From the NCBI GenBank assembly GCA_017308575.1, contig JAFKEQ010000003.1, forward strand, positions 992,001 through 1,056,000: a stretch of DNA of 64,000 bases. Direction: 5' to 3'. Below, in pieces: positions 48,951 through 59,072 of this stretch. A program made the position numbers and the translations under genes. The stretch's first letter is position 1. Each line of letters starts with the position of its first letter. The notes under the pieces were generated by a model that saw only the letters and a program-made list of their open reading frames with translations, made no database searches and had not been told where the DNA came from. The stretch is from Afipia sp. (GTDB lineage: Bacteria > Pseudomonadota > Alphaproteobacteria > Rhizobiales > Xanthobacteraceae).

Positions 48951-49721
48951 ATGTCGAACGGCGCCATGCCAAAGCCAGGGGACTCGGTTCGTGCCGATGC
49001 GCCGCGGCATGTCGCGATCATCATGGATGGCAATGGACGATGGGCCGCGGCGAGGGGATTGCCGCGCGCCGAGGGACATCGCCGCGGTGTCGAGGCGCTG
49101 CGCAAGGTGGTCCGCGCCAGCCATGAACTCGGCATTTCGTATCTGACGATCTTCTCGTTCAGTTCCGAGAACTGGTCGCGCCCGGCCAGCGAGATCGGCG
49201 ATCTGTTCGGCCTCCTGCGCCGCTTCATCCGCAACGATCTGGCTTCGCTCCATGCCGACGGCGTGCGCGTGCGCATCATCGGCGAACGCGAAGGGCTGGA
49301 GCCCGACATCTGCGCGCTGCTGAGCGAGGCCGAGGACCTGACCCGCAACAACACGCGCCTGACGCTTGTCGTCGCCTTCAACTACGGCTCGCGGCAGGAA
49401 ATCGCCAACGCGGCGCAGCGCCTCGCGCGCGAAGTGGCGGAGGGCAAGCGCGATCCGGCGACGATCACGCCGGACGCGCTGGGAAGTTATCTCGACGCGC
49501 CGGATATTCCGGACCCGGACCTGATCATCCGCACCAGCGGCGAACAGCGGCTGTCCAACTTCCTGATGTGGCAGGCGGCCTATAGCGAACTGGTGTTCGT
49601 GCCGATCCATTGGCCGGATTTCGACAGGGCAGCGCTGGAAGGCGCGATCGCTGAATATGCAACGCGCGAACGGCGCTTCGGCGGCCTGATCGCCAAGACC
49701 GTTGCGAAGACCGGGTCGTGA
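48951..49721 (+). CDS. uppS: Undecaprenyl diphosphate synthase
   Basis: Makes the C55 lipid carrier precursor for peptidoglycan and other polysaccharides. The 256-residue protein has [20 protein letters not shown] (catalytic Asp), [11 protein letters not shown] and [19 protein letters not shown]. It starts 12 bases after frr. Its stop overlaps the GTG start of cdsA. Confidence 0.96.
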   Translation: MSNGAMPKPGDSVRADAPRHVAIIMDGNGRWAAARGLPRAEGHRRGVEALRKVVRASHELGISYLTIFSFSSENWSRPASEIGDLFGLLRRFIRNDLASLHADGVRVRIIGEREGLEPDICALLSEAEDLTRNNTRLTLVVAFNYGSRQEIANAAQRLAREVAEGKRDPATITPDALGSYLDAPDIPDPDLIIRTSGEQRLSNFLMWQAAYSELVFVPIHWPDFDRAALEGAIAEYATRERRFGGLIAKTVAKTGS

Positions 49722-50572
49722 GCGGTGTGACGCCGGATACGACCCCCACCACGCCTGACATCAAAAAAGGGGTGAGCAACTTCACTGCCCGTGTTGTCGC
49801 TGCGCTGGTGCTGGCGCCGCTGACCATCCTGCTGGTGTGGCTCGGCGGATGGCCATGGGCCTGCATCGTCACTGTTGCGGGCGCGTTGCTGTTCGTCGAA
49901 TGGCTGACCATCGTCGGCGCGCGGCAAGGCCTGACGCTCGCAGGCGGCGTGTCGGCAATTGTGATTGCCGGAATTTTTCTGGCGATCGTGCAGATCGACT
50001 TCGCGCTCGAGATTCTGCTGGCCGGAACTGTGCTGGTCGCCGTTCTTGCGGCGGAGCGGCGCTTGTGGGCGGCGGGCGGGCTGGTTTATGCCGCTGCTGC
50101 GCTGGTCGCGACGATTCTCGTCAGGCTGGACGCGGCCTACGGGTTTGTTGCGCTGATGTTCGTGTTGCTGGTGGTATGGGGCGCGGATATCGGCGGCTAT
50201 TTCGCCGGGCGCAGCATCGGCGGGCCGAAGCTCTGGCCGCGTGTCAGTCCCAACAAGACATGGGCGGGCGCGATCGGCGGCCTGGTGCTTGGTCTTATCG
50301 TTGCGGCGATCTTCGCGTTTCTGGGATACGGCAAACTGCTGCCGCTTCTCATGTTCGGCGCGGTGCTGTCGGTCGTCTCGCAGCTTGGCGATCTGTTCGA
50401 ATCTGCCGTGAAGCGTCGCTTCGACGTGAAGGATTCGAGCCAGATCATTCCCGGTCACGGCGGATTGCTGGATCGGCTCGATGGTTTCGTCGCGGCGATC
50501 GTGTTCGCTGCTGTTGTCGGTTTCTTGCGCGGCGGCCTCGACGGCGTCGGCCGCGGCTTCATGGTCTGGTGA
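49718..50572 (+). CDS. cdsA: Phosphatidate cytidylyltransferase
   Basis: Makes CDP-diacylglycerol for phospholipid synthesis. The 284-residue integral membrane protein has about eight helices and the family signature region SNK-like [32 protein letters not shown] and [17 protein letters not shown] start overlaps the uppS stop. Confidence 0.95.
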   Translation: MSGVTPDTTPTTPDIKKGVSNFTARVVAALVLAPLTILLVWLGGWPWACIVTVAGALLFVEWLTIVGARQGLTLAGGVSAIVIAGIFLAIVQIDFALEILLAGTVLVAVLAAERRLWAAGGLVYAAAALVATILVRLDAAYGFVALMFVLLVVWGADIGGYFAGRSIGGPKLWPRVSPNKTWAGAIGGLVLGLIVAAIFAFLGYGKLLPLLMFGAVLSVVSQLGDLFESAVKRRFDVKDSSQIIPGHGGLLDRLDGFVAAIVFAAVVGFLRGGLDGVGRGFMVW

Positions 50573-50576
50573 TTCA

Positions 50577-51800
50577 ATGAGTGCTGTTCCCCTGCGTAAC
50601 AATAAGGCCGCGGCATCCGCCGTGCGCAGCGTTTCCGTGCTCGGCGCGACCGGCTCGATCGGCGACAGCACCATGGATCTGCTGCGCGCGCAGCCGGAGC
50701 GCTATCAGGTGGAGTCGCTGACCGCGAACGGCAATGTCGAAGGTCTGGTCAAGCTCGCGAAGGAATTCAACGCGCGCTACGTCGCGCTGGCCGACGAATC
50801 CAAGCTCGGCGAATTGCGCGATGCGCTGGCCGGAACTGGCATTGCCCATGGCGCGGGCGAAGAGGCGATCATCGAGGCTGCGCAGCGCCCTGCCGATTGG
50901 GTGATGGCGGCGATCAGCGGCGCGGCGGGCCTGAAACCGGCGCTGGCGGCAGCCGACCGCGGCGCGGCGATCGCGCTCGCCAACAAGGAATGTCTTGTAT
51001 GCGCCGGCGATTTCTTCATGGACCGGGCGGCGAAAGCAGGGGCGTGCATTCTTCCGGCCGACTCCGAGCACAATGCGCTGTTTCAAGCGCTGGCCTCCGG
51101 CAACCGCGACGAACTGGTGCGGGTCATCATCACGGCATCGGGCGGCCCGTTCCGCACCTGGGCTCCGGCCGACATCGAGCAAGCGACGCTGGCGCAGGCG
51201 CTCAAGCATCCGAACTGGAGCATGGGACAGAAAATCACCATCGATTCCGCATCGATGATGAACAAGGGCCTCGAAGTGATCGAGGCGTCTTACCTGTTCT
51301 CCCTGTCGCCGGATGAAATCGATGTGCTGGTCCATCCGCAATCCATCGTACACGGCATGGTGGAGTTTGCCGACCGTTCGGTGATGGCGCAGCTCGGCGC
51401 GCCGGATATGCGCACGCCGATCGCGCACTGCCTCGGCTGGCCGGACCGCATCGTCGGGCCTGCGGCGAAGCTCGATCTCGCCAAGATCGGGCAACTGACG
51501 TTCGAAGCGCCCGATTACGAGCGATTTCCCGGGCTGCGGCTGGCCTATGAGGCGCTGCGCACCGGCCACGGCGCGACCACTGTCTACAACGCGGCCAATG
51601 AAGTGGCCGTGGCCGCCTTCATCGGCCAGAAGATCAGGTTCGGCGCCATCGCGCGGCTTGTCGAGGCGACCATGAATGCGTGGGTGCGGGGAGGGAATCT
51701 GATGCCGCTTGGCTCGGCCGACGACGCGCTCGCCGTTGACCATAGTGCGCGAAAAACAGCCGCCGGCCTCTTGCCTGAAATTGCCTTAAAGGCATCCTAG
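50577..51800 (+). CDS. dxr: 1-deoxy-D-xylulose 5-phosphate reductoisomerase
   Basis: Commits DXP to the MEP isoprenoid pathway. The 407-residue protein has the NADPH motif [38 protein letters not shown] (metal Asp/Glu), TASGGPFR and [21 protein letters not shown]. It starts 4 bases after cdsA. Its isoprenoid product supplies UppS two genes upstream. Confidence 0.97.
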   Translation: MSAVPLRNNKAAASAVRSVSVLGATGSIGDSTMDLLRAQPERYQVESLTANGNVEGLVKLAKEFNARYVALADESKLGELRDALAGTGIAHGAGEEAIIEAAQRPADWVMAAISGAAGLKPALAAADRGAAIALANKECLVCAGDFFMDRAAKAGACILPADSEHNALFQALASGNRDELVRVIITASGGPFRTWAPADIEQATLAQALKHPNWSMGQKITIDSASMMNKGLEVIEASYLFSLSPDEIDVLVHPQSIVHGMVEFADRSVMAQLGAPDMRTPIAHCLGWPDRIVGPAAKLDLAKIGQLTFEAPDYERFPGLRLAYEALRTGHGATTVYNAANEVAVAAFIGQKIRFGAIARLVEATMNAWVRGGNLMPLGSADDALAVDHSARKTAAGLLPEIALKAS

Positions 51801-51845
51801 AGCGTTGGGGATCAGGCCGACCGGCCTTGTGACGAGGGATTGAGA

Positions 51846-52994
51846 GTGGACGTTTTACTGAACGGTTTCAATACGTTGAGCCACGGCCTGATTGGCTACA
51901 TCGTTCCATTCCTGTTTGTCCTCACCATCGTCGTCTTCTTCCATGAGCTTGGCCACTTCCTTGTCGCCCGCTGGGCCGGGGTAAAGGTCCTGACCTTTTC
52001 GCTCGGTTTCGGGCCGGAACTGTTCGGCTTTAACGACCGGCACGGCACGCGCTGGAAGGTGTCGGCGATCCCGCTTGGCGGCTATGTGAAGTTCTTCGGC
52101 GACGAGTCCGAGGCCTCTACGCCGTCGGCGGACGCCATGAACGCGATGACGGAAGATGAGCGCAAGGTTTCCTTCCATGGCCAGAAGGTCGGCCCGCGGG
52201 CGGCCATTGTCGCAGCCGGTCCGATCGCCAACTTCCTGCTGGCGATTGTCATCTTCGCCGCGCTGTTCACCTTCTTCGGCAAGCCCAGCCAAAGCGCGCG
52301 CGTCGATGTCGTTCAGGAGAACAGTGCCGCTGCCGCCGCCGGTTTCAAGCAGGGCGATGTCGTGACGGCCATCGACGGCAGCCCCATCGACAGCTTTACC
52401 ACCATGCAGCGGCTGGTCAGTGCCAAGGCCGGGGTTCCGCTCGTCTTCACGGTGAAGCGGGGCGATCAGACCGTGACCCTGAACGGCACGCCGGAGCTTC
52501 GTGAGATCAAGGACAGCTTCGGCAATGCCCACCGGATCGGGGTGCTCGGGATTACCCGGGCGACCGGACCGGGTGACACCGTCACTCAACCAGTGAATCC
52601 TGCAACCGCTCTTTGGCTCGGCGTCAAGGAAACCTGGTTTGTGGTCGATCGCACTCTTTCGTACATCGGCGGGGTCTTCACTGGCCGGGAAAATGCGGAT
52701 CAGGTGGGCGGACCGATCCGAATCGCCCAGATCTCGGGGCAGGTCGCCACTATCGGTCTTTCGGCTTTGATTCACCTTGCCGCGGTACTCTCGGTGTCGA
52801 TCGGGCTGCTGAACCTGTTTCCGGTGCCGCTGCTCGATGGCGGACACCTTTTGTTCTATGCTGTCGAGGCGATCCGGGGGAAGCCGCTGTCCGAGCGTTC
52901 GCAGGAACTCGGCTTCCGAGTCGGGCTCGCTTTGGTGCTGATGTTGATGTTGTTTGCGACCTATAACGACATCCTTCATCTGGCTGCGTCCTGA
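51846..52994 (+). CDS. rseP: RIP zinc metalloprotease RseP
   Basis: Membrane-embedded site-2 protease that cuts anti-sigma factors and signal-peptide remnants. The 382-residue protein has the active-site motif HELGHF in the first helix, the beta-hairpin region IPLGGYVKFFGDE, a single PDZ domain (ENSAAAAAGFKQGDVVTAIDG) and NLFPVPLLDGGHLLF with the third zinc ligand. GTG 51846 is chosen because GAGGGA lies 6-7 bases upstream; TTG 51840 is the outer start. bamA follows. Confidence 0.95.
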   Translation: MDVLLNGFNTLSHGLIGYIVPFLFVLTIVVFFHELGHFLVARWAGVKVLTFSLGFGPELFGFNDRHGTRWKVSAIPLGGYVKFFGDESEASTPSADAMNAMTEDERKVSFHGQKVGPRAAIVAAGPIANFLLAIVIFAALFTFFGKPSQSARVDVVQENSAAAAAGFKQGDVVTAIDGSPIDSFTTMQRLVSAKAGVPLVFTVKRGDQTVTLNGTPELREIKDSFGNAHRIGVLGITRATGPGDTVTQPVNPATALWLGVKETWFVVDRTLSYIGGVFTGRENADQVGGPIRIAQISGQVATIGLSALIHLAAVLSVSIGLLNLFPVPLLDGGHLLFYAVEAIRGKPLSERSQELGFRVGLALVLMLMLFATYNDILHLAAS

Positions 52995-53011
52995 TTGAGG
53001 TTTTTTGCGGG

Positions 53012-53029
53012 CGTTGCCCATTGGCAACG
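53012..53029 (+). other. Small hairpin between rseP and bamA
   Basis: CGTTGCC / GGCAACG, a perfect 7-bp stem with a CATT loop, is followed by TCTTGTT. It is a weak terminator or structured leader element. A possible bamA promoter (TTGCCG 53068-53073, TACAAG 53090-53095, 16-base spacer) lies downstream. Confidence 0.35.
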
Positions 53030-53165
53030 TCTTGTTGGGAAATTGGAATTGCGCCGCGAAAGGACGTTTGCCGGTTTGGTAAAATTGGCTACAAGCGGTG
53101 CAATAAATGGGGAATCTCCCGGTCCCGAAACGGACCGGCTTTGGAATGACAAGGGCGCCTGGCGC

Positions 53166-55700
53166 ATGATGGTTGGAATGCGAGTGCTACGGGGCGGTTT
53201 CGCCGCTGCCCTGATGTTGGTTGCTTTGCCGCTCGCCACTGTGGCGACGGTAGCGCTTGTGCCGTCTCAGGCTGCTGCCCAGACTGCGGCGTCCATCGGT
53301 GTTGAGGGCAATCGCCGTATCGAAGCCGATACGATCCGCTCCTACTTCAAGCCGGGCCCGAACGGCCGTCTGGATAGCGCGCGCATCGACGACGGCCTGA
53401 AGGCCTTGATCGAGACTGGCCTGTTCCAGGATGTGAAGATCAACAACGCCGGCGGCCGCATCGTGGTCGTCGTGATCGAGAATCCCGTGATCGGGCGGGT
53501 TGCCTTCGAAGGCAACAAGAAGGTCAAGGACGAGCAGCTTCAGGCGGAAGTCCAGTCGAAGGCTCGCGGAACCTTGTCCCGCGCTCAGGTGCAATCCGAC
53601 ACCGCCCGCATCACCGAGATCTATCGCCGCAACGGCCGATTCGACGTCAAGGTCGAGCCGAAGATCATCGAGCAGCCGAACAATCGCGTCGACCTGGTCT
53701 TTGAAGTCACCGAAGGCGCCAAGACGGTCGTGAAGTCGATCGAGTTCATCGGCAATCAGGCTTTCTCGGCCTATCGCCTCCGTGACCAGATCAAGACCCG
53801 CGAAAGCAACTTCCTGTCCTTCCTGTCCTCGAACGATACCTACGATCCGGATCGCGTCGAGGCCGACCGCGACATCCTGCGGCGCTTCTACCTCAAGAAC
53901 GGCTATGCCGACGTGCAGATCGTCGCTGCGCTGACGGAGTTCGATCCGGCGCGCGGCGGATTCGTCGTGAGCTTCAAGATCGATGAAGGTCAGCAGTATC
54001 GCGTCGGTTCGGTCGAGTTCCAGTCCAACATCACGACGCTCGACGGTAACTCGTTCCGTCCGCTGTCCCGCGTAAGTGTCGGTTCGGTTTACAACGCCGA
54101 AGCCGTCGAAAAGTCGGTCGAGGAGATGACCATCGAGGCCTCGCGCCGCGGTTACGCCTTCGCGACCGTGAAGCCGCGCGGCGACCGCAATTTCGAAGCG
54201 CATACGGTTTCGATCGTGTTCGCGGTCGATGAAGGCCCGCGCAACTACATCGAGCGAATCAACATTCGCGGAAATACCCGCACGCGCGACTATGTCATTC
54301 GTCGCGAGTTCGACGTGTCGGAAGGCGATGCGTATAACCGCGCGCTGGTCGATCGCGCCGAGCGCCGCCTGAAAAACCTCGATTACTTCAAGACGATCAA
54401 GATCACGCCGGAGCCGGGTTCGTCCGCGGACCGCGTGGTGCTGAACGTCGACGTGGAAGAAAAGTCGACCGGCGATTTCTCGGTGTCCGGCGGTTATTCG
54501 ACGGCCGACGGTCTGTTGGGTGAAGTCAGCGTCTCCGAACGCAACCTGCTCGGCCGTGGTCTGTTCGCAAAGGCGTCGGTTCAGTATGGCCAGCGCGTGC
54601 AGGGTTACTCGCTGTCGTTGGTCGAGCCGTATCTGCTCGGCTATCGCGTGGCGCTGGGTCTCGATTTCTACCAGCGCAAGCAGTTGGCTTCGAGCTACGT
54701 CGCCTACGACAGCAGCACCATGGGCTTCAGCCCGCGTCTGGGTTTCCAGCTTCGCGAAGACCTGAACCTGCAGCTGCGCTACTCGATCTCGCGGCAGGAA
54801 GTCACGCTGCCGAGCTATCTGACGAACTGTCAGAACGATCCGACAAAATCGGGATATTATCCGACGCCAGCTTACCTGAACGCAGGTGGCAGCACCGATT
54901 CAGGTGATCCTTTAAATCCTTTTGTTCCGACTTTGGGCGGAAACAATTGTTACGCGGACGGCGAAGTCTCGTCAGCGATCAAGCAGGCGCTTAATGGCGG
55001 CGCGGTCATAACGTCGGCGATCGGCTATACGCTGAATTACAATACGCTCGACAACAACAAGGATCCGACGAGCGGCATTCTGGCGACCTTGAACCAGGAT
55101 TTCGCTGGCGTTGGCGGCGATGTCAGCTACCTCAAGACCACGGGTGACGTGAAGCTGTATACGCCGGTCGTGGCTGACGTCGTCGGTGTGCTGCGGTTGC
55201 AGGGCGGCGTGCTCACCGATACCGGCAAGGGCATCCGCATGCTCGATCACTTCCAGATGGGACCGAACCTCGTTCGCGGTTTCGCACCGGCTGGCATTGG
55301 TCCGCGCGACATCAGCACCATGTTCTATAATGGTTATGGCGATGCGCTCGGTGGCACCAAGTATTGGGGCGCGTCGGTCGAATTGCAGATGCCGTTCTGG
55401 TTCCTGCCGAAGGAAGTGGGCCTGAAGGGCGCGGTCTACGCGGATGCCGGCTCGGTATTCGACTATCAGGGCGCGAAGTCGATCACGGGCTTTGCCTGCA
55501 ACGGGAATGCTCAGACTAATGCTCAGAACCAGTGCATCGACCTTGTCGGCGACGACGGTCTGGTCCGCTCGTCGGTCGGTGTCGGCTTGATCTGGCAGTC
55601 GCCGTTCGGTCCGCTGCGCTTCGACTATGCCGTTCCGCTCACCAAGGGCGCGAATGACCGCGTACAGCAGTTCCGGTTCGGCGGCGGTACATCGTTCTAA
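53166..55700 (+). CDS. bamA: Outer membrane protein assembly factor BamA
   Basis: Central component of the BAM complex that inserts beta-barrel proteins into the outer membrane. The 844-residue protein has a signal peptide (MRVLRGGFAAALMLVALPLA, cut after SQAAA-Q), five POTRA domains starting with SIGVEGNRRIEADTIRSYF, and a C-terminal 16-strand barrel with the VRGF/Y motif LVRGFAPAGIGPRD. It ends FRFGGGTSF with the terminal Phe of the outer-membrane signal. Starts at ATG 53166, 53169 or 53178 are all possible. A strong terminator follows. Confidence 0.96.
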   Translation: MMVGMRVLRGGFAAALMLVALPLATVATVALVPSQAAAQTAASIGVEGNRRIEADTIRSYFKPGPNGRLDSARIDDGLKALIETGLFQDVKINNAGGRIVVVVIENPVIGRVAFEGNKKVKDEQLQAEVQSKARGTLSRAQVQSDTARITEIYRRNGRFDVKVEPKIIEQPNNRVDLVFEVTEGAKTVVKSIEFIGNQAFSAYRLRDQIKTRESNFLSFLSSNDTYDPDRVEADRDILRRFYLKNGYADVQIVAALTEFDPARGGFVVSFKIDEGQQYRVGSVEFQSNITTLDGNSFRPLSRVSVGSVYNAEAVEKSVEEMTIEASRRGYAFATVKPRGDRNFEAHTVSIVFAVDEGPRNYIERINIRGNTRTRDYVIRREFDVSEGDAYNRALVDRAERRLKNLDYFKTIKITPEPGSSADRVVLNVDVEEKSTGDFSVSGGYSTADGLLGEVSVSERNLLGRGLFAKASVQYGQRVQGYSLSLVEPYLLGYRVALGLDFYQRKQLASSYVAYDSSTMGFSPRLGFQLREDLNLQLRYSISRQEVTLPSYLTNCQNDPTKSGYYPTPAYLNAGGSTDSGDPLNPFVPTLGGNNCYADGEVSSAIKQALNGGAVITSAIGYTLNYNTLDNNKDPTSGILATLNQDFAGVGGDVSYLKTTGDVKLYTPVVADVVGVLRLQGGVLTDTGKGIRMLDHFQMGPNLVRGFAPAGIGPRDISTMFYNGYGDALGGTKYWGASVELQMPFWFLPKEVGLKGAVYADAGSVFDYQGAKSITGFACNGNAQTNAQNQCIDLVGDDGLVRSSVGVGLIWQSPFGPLRFDYAVPLTKGANDRVQQFRFGGGTSF

Positions 55701-55728
55701 GTTCGGATTTGATCCGGACGACCAGGAT

Positions 55729-55772
55729 GCGGATTTCGGCCCACGGGCCGGAATCCGCTCGTTTCTTTTGTT
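55729..55772 (+). terminator. Intrinsic terminator after bamA
   Basis: A 13-bp stem (GCGGATTTCGGCC with GGCCGGAATCCGC, one G-T pair) is closed by a four-base loop and followed by a T-rich tract TCGTTTCTTTTGTT. It separates bamA from the lipid A cluster, although lpxD starts only 49 bases later. Confidence 0.85.
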
Positions 55773-55820
55773 GGATGCATTTTCCCTCAGCGAGCCGGCG
55801 TCCGAGTCGCGGGAAGGTGC

Positions 55821-56930
55821 ATGTCCCTGACCTCGGCGGGTGGAATGACGCAGCCGACTTTCTTTAAACGGCCGTCACCGGTCACGCTGGCAGACCTCGC
55901 CGCGCTCACCGGAGCCGAGCTTGCCAATGCATCCTTCGCCGACAGGTTGATTACGGGCGTGGCCTCCCTGGATCGCGCGGGGCCGCGTCATCTGACATTC
56001 TGCGAAGCCAAGAAATACGCAGCCCAGCTCGAACAGACTTACGCCGGCGCATGCTTCGTCAGCGAACGTCTGGAGGCGAGCGTTCCGGCCCATGTGGCTG
56101 TCCTGCGTGCGGCGGAGCCTTATCGCGCGTTCGTCATGGCGATGCGCACGCTCTATCCCGATACGCTGCGCCCGACCTCCTGGTTCGACAATGGCGACGT
56201 TGCGCCTGGCGCGGTTGTCCACCCCTCGGCCTATCTTGAAGATGGCGTGGTGGTCGACCCGCTGGCCGTGATCGGCCCGGATGTCGAGATCGGCGCGGGA
56301 ACGGTGATCGGTTCCGGCGCGGTGATCGGCGCGGGCGTGCGGATCGGCCGGGATTGCAGCATCGGGCCCAATGCGTCCGTGCTCTGCGCGCTGATCGGGA
56401 ATGAGGTCATCATCCATCCCGGTTGCCGGATCGGGCAGGACGGGTTCGGCTACATGATGGGGGCCCGCGGCCATCTGAAGGTGCCGCAGGCGGGCCGGGT
56501 GATCATTCAGAACGGCGTCGAGATCGGCGCCGGCACGACCATCGACCGCGGAGCCATCAACGACACCATCATCGGCGAGGGCAGCAAGATCGACAATCTG
56601 GTCCAGATCGGCCACAACGTCGTCATTGGCCGCAACTGCGTGGTGGTCAGCCAGAGCGGTGTCGCGGGCAGCTCCACGCTGGGCGACAATGTCGTGCTGG
56701 CTGCGCGCATCGGCGTTTCCGATCATGCCGTGATCGGCGAGGGCGCGCAGATCGCGGCGCGCAGCAGCGTCGTGGGCGAGGTCCCTCCCGGCGCGCGCTG
56801 GGGCGGCTCGCCCGCCAAACCGATCAAGCAGTTCTTCCGCGAGCTGTTCGAGGTCGAGCGCCTCGGCCGCGAGGGCAGCGCCAAATTGAAATCGAAGCCG
56901 TCCGGTTCGGGCGACGAGGAACAGAAGTAA
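55821..56930 (+). CDS. lpxD: UDP-3-O-acylglucosamine N-acyltransferase
   Basis: Adds the N-linked acyl chain in lipid A synthesis. The 369-residue protein has an N-terminal uridine-binding domain ([28 protein letters not shown]). A left-handed beta-helix of hexapeptide repeats ([20 protein letters not shown]) follows, then [14 protein letters not shown] with the catalytic His. ATG 55821 has GGAAGG upstream; ATG 55845 is an alternative. The stop overlaps fabZ (TAATG). Confidence 0.95.
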   Translation: MSLTSAGGMTQPTFFKRPSPVTLADLAALTGAELANASFADRLITGVASLDRAGPRHLTFCEAKKYAAQLEQTYAGACFVSERLEASVPAHVAVLRAAEPYRAFVMAMRTLYPDTLRPTSWFDNGDVAPGAVVHPSAYLEDGVVVDPLAVIGPDVEIGAGTVIGSGAVIGAGVRIGRDCSIGPNASVLCALIGNEVIIHPGCRIGQDGFGYMMGARGHLKVPQAGRVIIQNGVEIGAGTTIDRGAINDTIIGEGSKIDNLVQIGHNVVIGRNCVVVSQSGVAGSSTLGDNVVLAARIGVSDHAVIGEGAQIAARSSVVGEVPPGARWGGSPAKPIKQFFRELFEVERLGREGSAKLKSKPSGSGDEEQK

Positions 56931-57388
56931 TGGACGAGCAAGCGCCAATCACCATCGAGGCCGTCGATATCGGGCAAATTCTGAAGACGCTGCCGCATCG
57001 CTATCCCATGCTCCTGATCGACCGCGTGGTCGACATCCGCAAGGACTTCAGCGGCATCGGCATCAAGAACGTCTCGGCCAACGAACCGCAGTTTCAGGGA
57101 CATTTTCCCAATCGCCCGATCTATCCCGGCGTGCTGATGATCGAAGGCATGGCGCAGACTGCGGGCGTGATCGGCATGCTGTCCACCGAGACCGATCGTC
57201 CGACCGCGGTGTATTTCCTGACCATCGACAAGTGCAAATTCCGCAAGCCGACGGGACCGGGCGACATCATCCACTATCACATGAAGCTTGTGACGCGGCG
57301 GCGCGACATGTGGTGGTTTCACGGCGATGCCAAGGTCAACGGTGAGATCGTCGCGCAGGCCGATGTCGGCGCGATGCTTGCGGACTGA
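56930..57388 (+). CDS. fabZ: 3-hydroxyacyl-[ACP] dehydratase FabZ
   Basis: Dehydrates beta-hydroxyacyl-ACP in fatty acid synthesis. The 152-residue hot-dog-fold protein shows the catalytic His in [35 protein letters not shown] (catalytic Glu) and [10 protein letters not shown]. It lies between lpxD and lpxA, so fatty-acid and lipid A synthesis compete for the same acyl-ACP from one transcript. Confidence 0.96.
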   Translation: MDEQAPITIEAVDIGQILKTLPHRYPMLLIDRVVDIRKDFSGIGIKNVSANEPQFQGHFPNRPIYPGVLMIEGMAQTAGVIGMLSTETDRPTAVYFLTIDKCKFRKPTGPGDIIHYHMKLVTRRRDMWWFHGDAKVNGEIVAQADVGAMLAD

Positions 57389-57402
57389 TCGAACAGAACG
57401 TC

Positions 57403-58224
57403 ATGAGCAAGATCGATCCCACAGCGCGCATCGAGGATGGTGCGATCATCGGTGACGATGCCGAGATCGGGCCGTATTGCATTGTCGGTCCGAACGTAAA
57501 GCTCGGCGCCAACTGCAAGCTGCTGTCGCACGTCAATATCGCCGGACACACCACCATCGGTTCGGACTGCACGATCTATCCGTTTGCTTCGCTCGGGACC
57601 GCGCCGCAGTCCACCGGCTACAAGGGCGAGCCGACAAAGCTCGAGATCGGCGACAACTGCACCATCCGCGAGTCTGTGACCATGAACACCGGCACCGCAT
57701 CCGGGGGCGGTATCACGCGAGTCGGATCGCGCGGATACTTCATGGCCTACAGCCATGTCGGCCATGACTGCATTCTCGGCAACAACATCATCTTCGCCAA
57801 CTCCGCGACGCTTGGCGGGCATTGCGAAGTGGGTGACTTTGTTTTCTTCGGCGGCTTGTCGGCCGCCCATCAGTTCGTGCGGATCGGCGCGCAGGCGATG
57901 ATCGCCGGCTGCTCGGGAATCCGGAACGACGTCATTCCTTACGGGCTGGCGTCAGGGCAGTTCGCGCTTCTCGAAGGCATGAATGTCGTCGGCATGCGCC
58001 GCCGCGGCTTCTCGCACACGCGCCTGAAACTCGTTCGCGAATTTTACGAGGAACTGTTTCACGGTGCGGGCCAATTCGCTGCCCGGCTCGAAAAGCTGCG
58101 GTCGTCGGGCAGCAGCGATCCGGCGATTGTGGAAATTCTCGCGTTCATCGACGCGGGTGGCAAGCGGCCTCTGACCAAGGCAAATCCCCGCAAGACGGCG
58201 GACAGCGCAAGCAACGAGGGCTGA
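57403..58224 (+). CDS. lpxA: Acyl-ACP--UDP-N-acetylglucosamine O-acyltransferase
   Basis: First enzyme of lipid A synthesis. The 273-residue beta-helix protein begins IDPTARIEDGAIIGDDAEIG and has the catalytic His region YSHVGHDCILGNNIIFAN followed by SAAHQFVRIG. The C-terminal helical part is normal. Its stop overlaps the lpxI start (TGATG). Confidence 0.96.
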   Translation: MSKIDPTARIEDGAIIGDDAEIGPYCIVGPNVKLGANCKLLSHVNIAGHTTIGSDCTIYPFASLGTAPQSTGYKGEPTKLEIGDNCTIRESVTMNTGTASGGGITRVGSRGYFMAYSHVGHDCILGNNIIFANSATLGGHCEVGDFVFFGGLSAAHQFVRIGAQAMIAGCSGIRNDVIPYGLASGQFALLEGMNVVGMRRRGFSHTRLKLVREFYEELFHGAGQFAARLEKLRSSGSSDPAIVEILAFIDAGGKRPLTKANPRKTADSASNEG

Positions 58225-59072
58225 TGGCCGAGAACCCGGCGACGACGGTTGGCATCATCGCGGGCAGCGGTGTCCTGCCGTTCGCTGCGGTGGACTCGAT
58301 GCGCAAGCGGGGCATCAAGTTCTTTCTGTATCCCATTCGCGGCTTTTGCGATCCGGAGCGCATCAAGGCGTTCCCTCATCATTGGGTCGCGCTTGGTCAG
58401 GTCGGCCGGCTGACCAGGCTGCTGCGCGCGGAAGGATGCCGGGATGTGGTGTTCATCGGCGGGCTGGTGCGGCCTGCCTTGTCCGATATTCGCATCGATT
58501 TCGGAACGCTGCGCGTCATTCCCGCGCTTGCGGCGGCGTTTCGCGGCGGTGACGATCACCTTCTGTCGGGCGTGAGCCGCCTGTTCGAGCAGAAAGGCTT
58601 TCGCATTGTTGGAGTGCAAGATGTCGCGCCTGAATTGCTGATGCCCGAAGGCAGCATCACGCGGACCCTTGCTGGCGCGGAATCTCTTGCCGATATCGCG
58701 ACGGCGCGCGCGCTGATGCATGCGCTCAGCCCGTTCGATGTGGGGCAGGCCGTGGTGGTGATCGATGGTCATGTGATCGGCATCGAAGGCATCGAAGGCA
58801 CTGACGGACTGCTGGCAAGGATCGCGCAGCTTCGCGCCGAAGGCCGGGTGCGCGCCAAACCCGGCCGCGGCGTGCTGGTGAAAGCGCCCAAGACCAAACA
58901 GGACCTGCGTTTCGATCTGCCGACTTTCGGGCCGAAGACCATCGAAGGCGTGGCTGCGGCGGGTCTTGCGGGAATCGGCATTGTCGCCGGTCATGCGCTG
59001 ATCGCGGATGCTGATCGGGTGGTCGCAACGGCGGACCGTCAAGGCCTGTTCGTGACGGGACTGCCGCTGTGA
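58224..59072 (+). CDS. lpxI: UDP-2,3-diacylglucosamine pyrophosphatase LpxI
   Basis: Hydrolyses UDP-diacylglucosamine to lipid X; alphaproteobacteria use LpxI in place of LpxH. The 282-residue protein has the family blocks VGIIAGSGVLPFAAVDS, FIGGLVRPALSD, GDDHLLSGVSRLFEQKGF and DVGQAVVVIDGHVIGIEGIEGTD. Starts within the lpxA stop and overlaps lpxB. Confidence 0.94.
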   Translation: MAENPATTVGIIAGSGVLPFAAVDSMRKRGIKFFLYPIRGFCDPERIKAFPHHWVALGQVGRLTRLLRAEGCRDVVFIGGLVRPALSDIRIDFGTLRVIPALAAAFRGGDDHLLSGVSRLFEQKGFRIVGVQDVAPELLMPEGSITRTLAGAESLADIATARALMHALSPFDVGQAVVVIDGHVIGIEGIEGTDGLLARIAQLRAEGRVRAKPGRGVLVKAPKTKQDLRFDLPTFGPKTIEGVAAAGLAGIGIVAGHALIADADRVVATADRQGLFVTGLPL